A DNA stretch of 64,000 nucleotides from Agapetus fuscipes (taxonomy: Eukaryota > Arthropoda > Insecta > Trichoptera > Glossosomatidae), in NCBI GenBank assembly GCA_951799405.1, contig OX637361.1, positions 4,611,156-4,675,155 of the forward strand, written 5' to 3'. The notes below the pieces were generated by a model. The model saw only the letters and a list, made by a program, of their open reading frames with translations. It was not told the DNA's origin and made no database searches. This document shows, piece after piece, positions 60,641 to 64,000 of the stretch. The number at the start of each line of letters is the position of its first letter. The first letter of the stretch is position 1. The position numbers and the translations under genes were made by a program.

Positions 60641-60890
60641 CGACAGCTCAATTAGTAGAATGCTTGCATTCCATGCCGAGAGCAAGGGTTCGATCTCAAG
60701 GTTTACTCAGCAAAGGAGAACCAGCCCCCCCGGGAGCTTTTAAGCCCCCACTTCAACTGAAAGTAGTTGGTGTGAGGCCGGCCCCCTTACCTGTAAAAAT
60801 AAATAGATCCCGAATCGCCACATGCGACCCCTTCGGGGATAACGCAGGCAAAAAGCGACACTATAAATTGTGTAGCTTAGTTGCGTAGTG
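60641..60890 (+). repeat. SINE-B (second half of composite)
   Basis: GGTCGACAGCTCAATTAGTA, AGCAAGGGTTCGATC, with about 60 bp of body deleted, to TGTGTAGCTTAGTTGCGT. Same junction type as at 1797. Confidence 0.88.
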
Positions 60891-60894
60891 TTTT

Positions 60895-61080
60895 GAATTG
60901 AACTGTCTTTGTCGCTTTTCTTGGTCTTTCGATCTCTGTTTCACATAGAAGCTCATGGTTCTTGAGATGAAGACGTCCAGCTATCTCTCCACTTTTTAGG
61001 TGGTCTTCCAGCTTGGTGTTGACCTTTTGGCAGTGTAGCTTCCACCCTGGTGCTCCAACCGTAGAGGCGTTAGCCATGTG
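60895..61080 (-). pseudogene. possible LINE C-terminal scrap
   Basis: One minus-strand frame reads ATLPKGQHQAGRPPKKWRDS and WTSSSQEP. GRPPKKWRD is like the GRGRP-K-W motif near the end of several LINE proteins. An alternative frame is open for 66 codons (60877-61077) without a domain. Confidence 0.3.
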
Positions 61081-61369
61081 GGCTGCCGCTTTCGGAGACG
61101 AAGCCCCGAGCCGTGATCATTGCCTCGCCAACGGAACAGTTATTTGTGGAAGTGTTTTTAGTGTCGAATGCAGGACTGGCCATTTTCTTCTTTCCCATAT
61201 TAAGTTAATAAACCCTGTTTTGATTATGCTACCTTTCCAAAAACAGAATACGTAATACCACTTGAAAAGAATTCTCAGGCCCTGAGTGATGATGATGGAT
61301 AGCCGGGAGTATTAGTTTTATTATAGGTACATCCTGGAGGTACTTCTAGATTAGTAACATAACAATTAA

Positions 61370-61582
61370 GGATTCAAATCAAATGTACGCCCGCAAGCAG
61401 ACACTTATACCTTTGCGCTTACACATGCCGCATGTGAACTTACAACATAAAAAACCCAAATCTCTTTAAAATGCAAGTCCTGCAATTCTTCTAGACCTTA
61501 CGTGAAATAGTTGAGACATAAGCAAAGTGAGTCTTTTTTACAGCATGGGTGGTCAGCTACATGCCAACACATAAGTTAAGGA
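61370..61582 (-). repeat. SINE-A
   Basis: AAATGTACGCCCGCAAGCAG, GCGCTTACACATGCCGCATG, to CCAACACATAAGTTAAGG. Confidence 0.85.
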
Positions 61583-61709
61583 ACTATCTGTGTCTATACT
61601 GTAATTTAATTTCAAGACTAGACATTTCGCTAAGTAACTGGATCTTGTATAATAGTTTTGCTGGAAATTGTGTCATGATTAATTGTTACGTTAACCTGTT
61701 AACAAAACG

Positions 61710-61741
61710 CCGTTAACCTCCCCGTAGCGGGGCATTAACGG
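61710..61741. other. GC-clamped hairpin with TTAACGG arms
   Basis: CCGTTAA, CCT, CCCCG, loop TAG, CGGGG, CA, TTAACGG. Two perfect stems (7 and 5 bp) separated by a small internal loop. Further TTAAC words flank it on both sides. Confidence 0.7.
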
Positions 61742-62035
61742 ATTAACGGATTTATCACAGACGACTTATCAAAAGGACTGCGACGCACGACTGTTAATGG
61801 GGGAGGAGAAACTTAGACTTGCGGTGAGAAGTTTTGGATGTATGTATCTTAGAGTGAACGAGAGATGGGGTGAAAAAGCAGTGAAGGGAAAGGATAGCAG
61901 GGAAAACATAAGAATCTTAGTTGCAAAGCGTTATCAACATTTAAGATCAAAAAATACTGTACCTATTCTCGAAAGCAGACAGGCGTAAAAATATTTTTTT
62001 AGTCTAGTATTTGTTATGTATGTAAATTAAAATGA
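61742..62035. other. no recognised gene
   Basis: Open frame 61797-61988 (MGEEKLRLAVRSFGCMYLRV) is unrecognised. It lies next to the hairpin. Confidence 0.35.
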
Positions 62036-62039
62036 TATT

Positions 62040-62250
62040 TTAAAATGTAAGATTTAAAATAATGCATGCCCACAAGCAGTCACGTATAAGTTGCGCTTAC
62101 GCATGTTTTTTTGTAAAATAAAAACGCGTATCTCAAATGAACATACATCTTGCTGCTCTTCCCTGAGATAGGGGGGAAATTGGCAAAGAGAACAATTTTT
62201 TAGAGTATGGGTGGTCAGTTTAATACTAACCTATAACTGTAAGTCAAGAA
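62040..62250 (-). repeat. SINE-A
   Basis: AATGCATGCCCACAAGCAGT to CTATAACTGTAAGTCAAG. Confidence 0.85.
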
Positions 62251-62254
62251 ACTT

Positions 62255-62462
62255 ATTGCTTGCAATTCATACCAGAGGGCTAAGGTTAAATCCCCCCCCA
62301 AGGGTGGTAAGATTGGTGTTTTCCATTTCAAAGTATTTTTTACACCCAAAATCAAATTACCGACAAAGTTTATTCAGTCATCTCAAAAGTTAACGGAACA
62401 GACCATTTGGGAGCTGATAAACTTCAACTTCATCTGAAGTATGAAGTTGGTAAAGAGGTTCC
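62255..62462 (+). repeat. SINE-B, diverged body
   Basis: ATACCAGAGGGCTAAGGTTA, CAAATTACCGACAAAGTTTA, GGGAGCTGATAAACTTCAAC. Confidence 0.65.
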
Positions 62463-62479
62463 ATCCGGCATTTTTTTCA

Positions 62480-62720
62480 ATATCTTTGTGAAGACGAATG
62501 CAATTCACCAACTTATATTGCCTGGTCAGAAACAGGTATTGATGTAGTAAATTTATTATTCATTACTCATTATATTTAATCAATTATTTATTAACAATCC
62601 TCCATGGGCATCTGTTTAACCAGGGTCTAAGTTATTGTCGATAGAACACGGCACACGCGGGGTTCGAATTTGAGCTTGTTTCAATAACGCAAATTCAAAT
62701 ACCAACGCCTTATTACCATA
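62480..62720 (-). repeat. SINE-D, full length, diverged
   Basis: TTTGTGAAGACGAATGCAAT, GGTCAGAAACAGGTATTG, GCGGGGTTCGAATTTGAGC (head region). Confidence 0.8.
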
Positions 62721-62848
62721 CCTGCGACATATCGCACGTTTAATAATAAAGAGCAATAACTCAAAAAACAAGAATGTTGGGAAATCACGTTTTAAGATCA
62801 GACACCCAGTACAACTTGTATGGGATGAAAAAGGCGACCGATGTTTTA

Positions 62849-62850
<2 letters not shown>

Positions 62851-62907
<57 letters not shown>

Positions 62908-63110
62908 TAGATTTGTGAAGAGGAATGCAATTCACCAACCTATTCTGCCTGGCCAGAAACAGGTATTAATATCATCATTTAATAATTCATTCTTGTTTTA
63001 TTATTAATGAATTATTAAATAATAATTACCCAATAACATCTGTTGAACCAGGGTCAAAGTTAAAGTCAAGTGACCCAAGCGGTAATCGAACCATTATCTC
63101 GGTCATATTC
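62851..63110 (-). repeat. SINE-D with 51-nt poly(A)
   Basis: A T51 run (62851-62901) is the tail, followed by AATAGATTTGTGAAGAGGAA, CTGGCCAGAAACAGGTATTA, the AT palindrome (ATTTAATAATTCATT/AATGAATTATTAAAT) and the head to about 63110. The long pure tail suggests youth. Confidence 0.9.
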
Positions 63111-63515
63111 GTCCAAATTGAACGGCTGTTGCATTCTACCTATTCTTCTCGCATTGTCCTTGCGTTTTATTACAAAATCTCGATTTTCCCAATTTTCGAG
63201 TTATTTCTCTTTGTTATTAAGCGTGCGATATATGTCTCTTTCAAGGACAATGCGGTAAAAAGTTACATTTATTTACAGCTTCGTAGCGTTACATTAGATG
63301 TGCCTGAAAATGGTTTGCGTTCACTGTTCAGGAAAATCATTTTATTGAGTGAAGCAATTAAATTATATCGTACTCTAATAATAGTTACAGTACGCAAGCG
63401 TGGAGGAGGGTTTCATGTCTACCTTATAACATAGTATAGTATTTAGTTCATAAACACGAGAAGATAGTATATTTAGAAGTAATAGAGAAGATCCATTACA
63501 CTACGAGCTTTTCAC
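63111..63515. other. no recognised feature
   Basis: Low-copy AT-rich sequence. Confidence 0.4.
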
Positions 63516-63600
63516 GACAAATCGGTAAAAGATAACTCGTCCACAGACAGCTCGTCGATGGACAAATCGGTCACACGACAGTTCGTCTTCTTGATTTTTC
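63516..63600. repeat. degenerate CGACA/TCGGTC repeats
   Basis: ACGACAAATCGGTAAAAG, GACAAATCGGTCACACGACA and TTTTTCGGTCAACGACA are variants of one short unit. Confidence 0.5.
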
Positions 63601-63608
63601 GGTCAACG

Positions 63609-63835
63609 ACATTTTTTTTTTTTTTTAAATAGATTTGTGAAGAGGAATGCAATTCACCAGCCTATTCTGCCTGGCCAGAAACAGGTAGTAATATCATAAA
63701 TTAATAATTCATTTTTGTTTATTTTAATGAATTATTAATTAATAATTACCCAATAACATATGTTGAACCAGGGTCAAATTATGGTCAAATGACCCAGGCG
63801 GGGATCGAACCAACGTTGTTATCACCATAATTTGG
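63609..63835 (-). repeat. SINE-D, full length
   Basis: T-run tail, AATAGATTTGTGAAGAGGAA, CTGGCCAGAAACAGG, palindrome ATTAATAATTCATT/AATGAATTATTAAT, CCAATAACATATGTTGAACC, CGGGGATCGAACCAACG. Best reference for the copy split by LINE-B. Confidence 0.92.
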
Positions 63836-64000
63836 CCCTGTACCCTTAGTACGAGTTGCAAAACTTGAGAAAAGTAATGTTTACGGAAAATATTAAAGCG
63901 GGATTTCTCCCAAAATCTGCCGTTTTTGTTTCTTACATTTTGTGGTCTTAGCAAAAGAGTTCAAACAAACAAAAACGACAGATCACAACAATAACCAACC
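63836..64000. other. no recognised feature
   Basis: Ends in AT-rich low-copy sequence. Confidence 0.4.

Noticed and set aside
62616..63007. Poly-Lys and poly-Phe frames
   Set aside because: They translate the 51-nt tail of SINE-D.

Overview
This is repeat-saturated nuclear DNA from an invertebrate animal, most likely an arthropod. The signs are: AT-rich sequence with long A/T runs, APE-type non-LTR retrotransposons, a Ty3/gypsy LTR retrotransposon, Penelope-like element (PLE) pieces, CR1/L2-like fragments, tRNA-derived SINEs and several MITE types. There is no bacterial gene organisation, no CRISPR array, no rRNA and no convincing free-standing tRNA gene. I find no host protein-coding gene that I can name. 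A few short exon-like open stretches and three GC-rich low-copy islands are the only candidates for host sequence. Names such as LINE-A or SINE-B are working labels for this window.

LINEs. LINE-A: three copies on 4982-7870 (-), about 48003-48950 (+) and 56203-58808 (-). All are 5' truncated with largely intact reverse transcriptase, and all end in a sequence identical in type to the abundant short repeat SINE-A. LINE-B: one almost complete copy at 11733-14729 (+) with endonuclease and reverse transcriptase in one 974-residue frame and a (TTACAG)n tail, plus 3' fragments at 3735, 19161, 35672 and 37597 and relatives at 9354 and 50477. LINE-C: C-terminal fragments at 17870 and 23868. LINE-D (CR1/L2-like): 2616, 18463, 58848 and 59195. 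LINE-E: 3' fragments at 4900, 23815 and 35209.

SINE-like repeats. SINE-A (about 245 bp, TTAGA-rich tail, more than 25 whole or partial copies), SINE-B and SINE-C (tRNA-type heads), and SINE-D (tRNA-type head, internal AT palindrome, poly(A) tail). SINE-C ends in the same sequence as LINE-D. SINE-C and SINE-B are joined head to tail in three places, which suggests a compound SINE.

The clearest single element is the Ty3/gypsy retrotransposon at 40998-45914 (-). It has two apparently identical 283-bp LTRs, a TATATA target duplication, gag, protease, reverse transcriptase, RNase H and integrase. gag and pol are joined at a textbook -1 slippery site, a second slippery heptamer lies near the start of gag, there is possible self-priming, and one in-frame stop interrupts reverse transcriptase.

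DNA transposon remnants are a 4-bp-TSD MITE in two copies (10-262, 32631-32853), a piggyBac-like MITE (14948-15469), a PIF/Harbinger-like MITE (29899-30034), a fold-back element (4724-4867) and pogo/Tigger-like ends (55976 and 60180). PLE debris carries hammerhead-ribozyme-like cores at five places; the one at 39648-39689 has stem I, stem II and all core bases. A 38-bp minisatellite with a four-unit higher-order period lies at 22293-22705. Many elements sit inside others, so the order of insertion can be read at several points. Coordinates of repeat edges are approximate to a few bases unless target duplications are given. Family assignments come from motif recognition by eye, not from searches.
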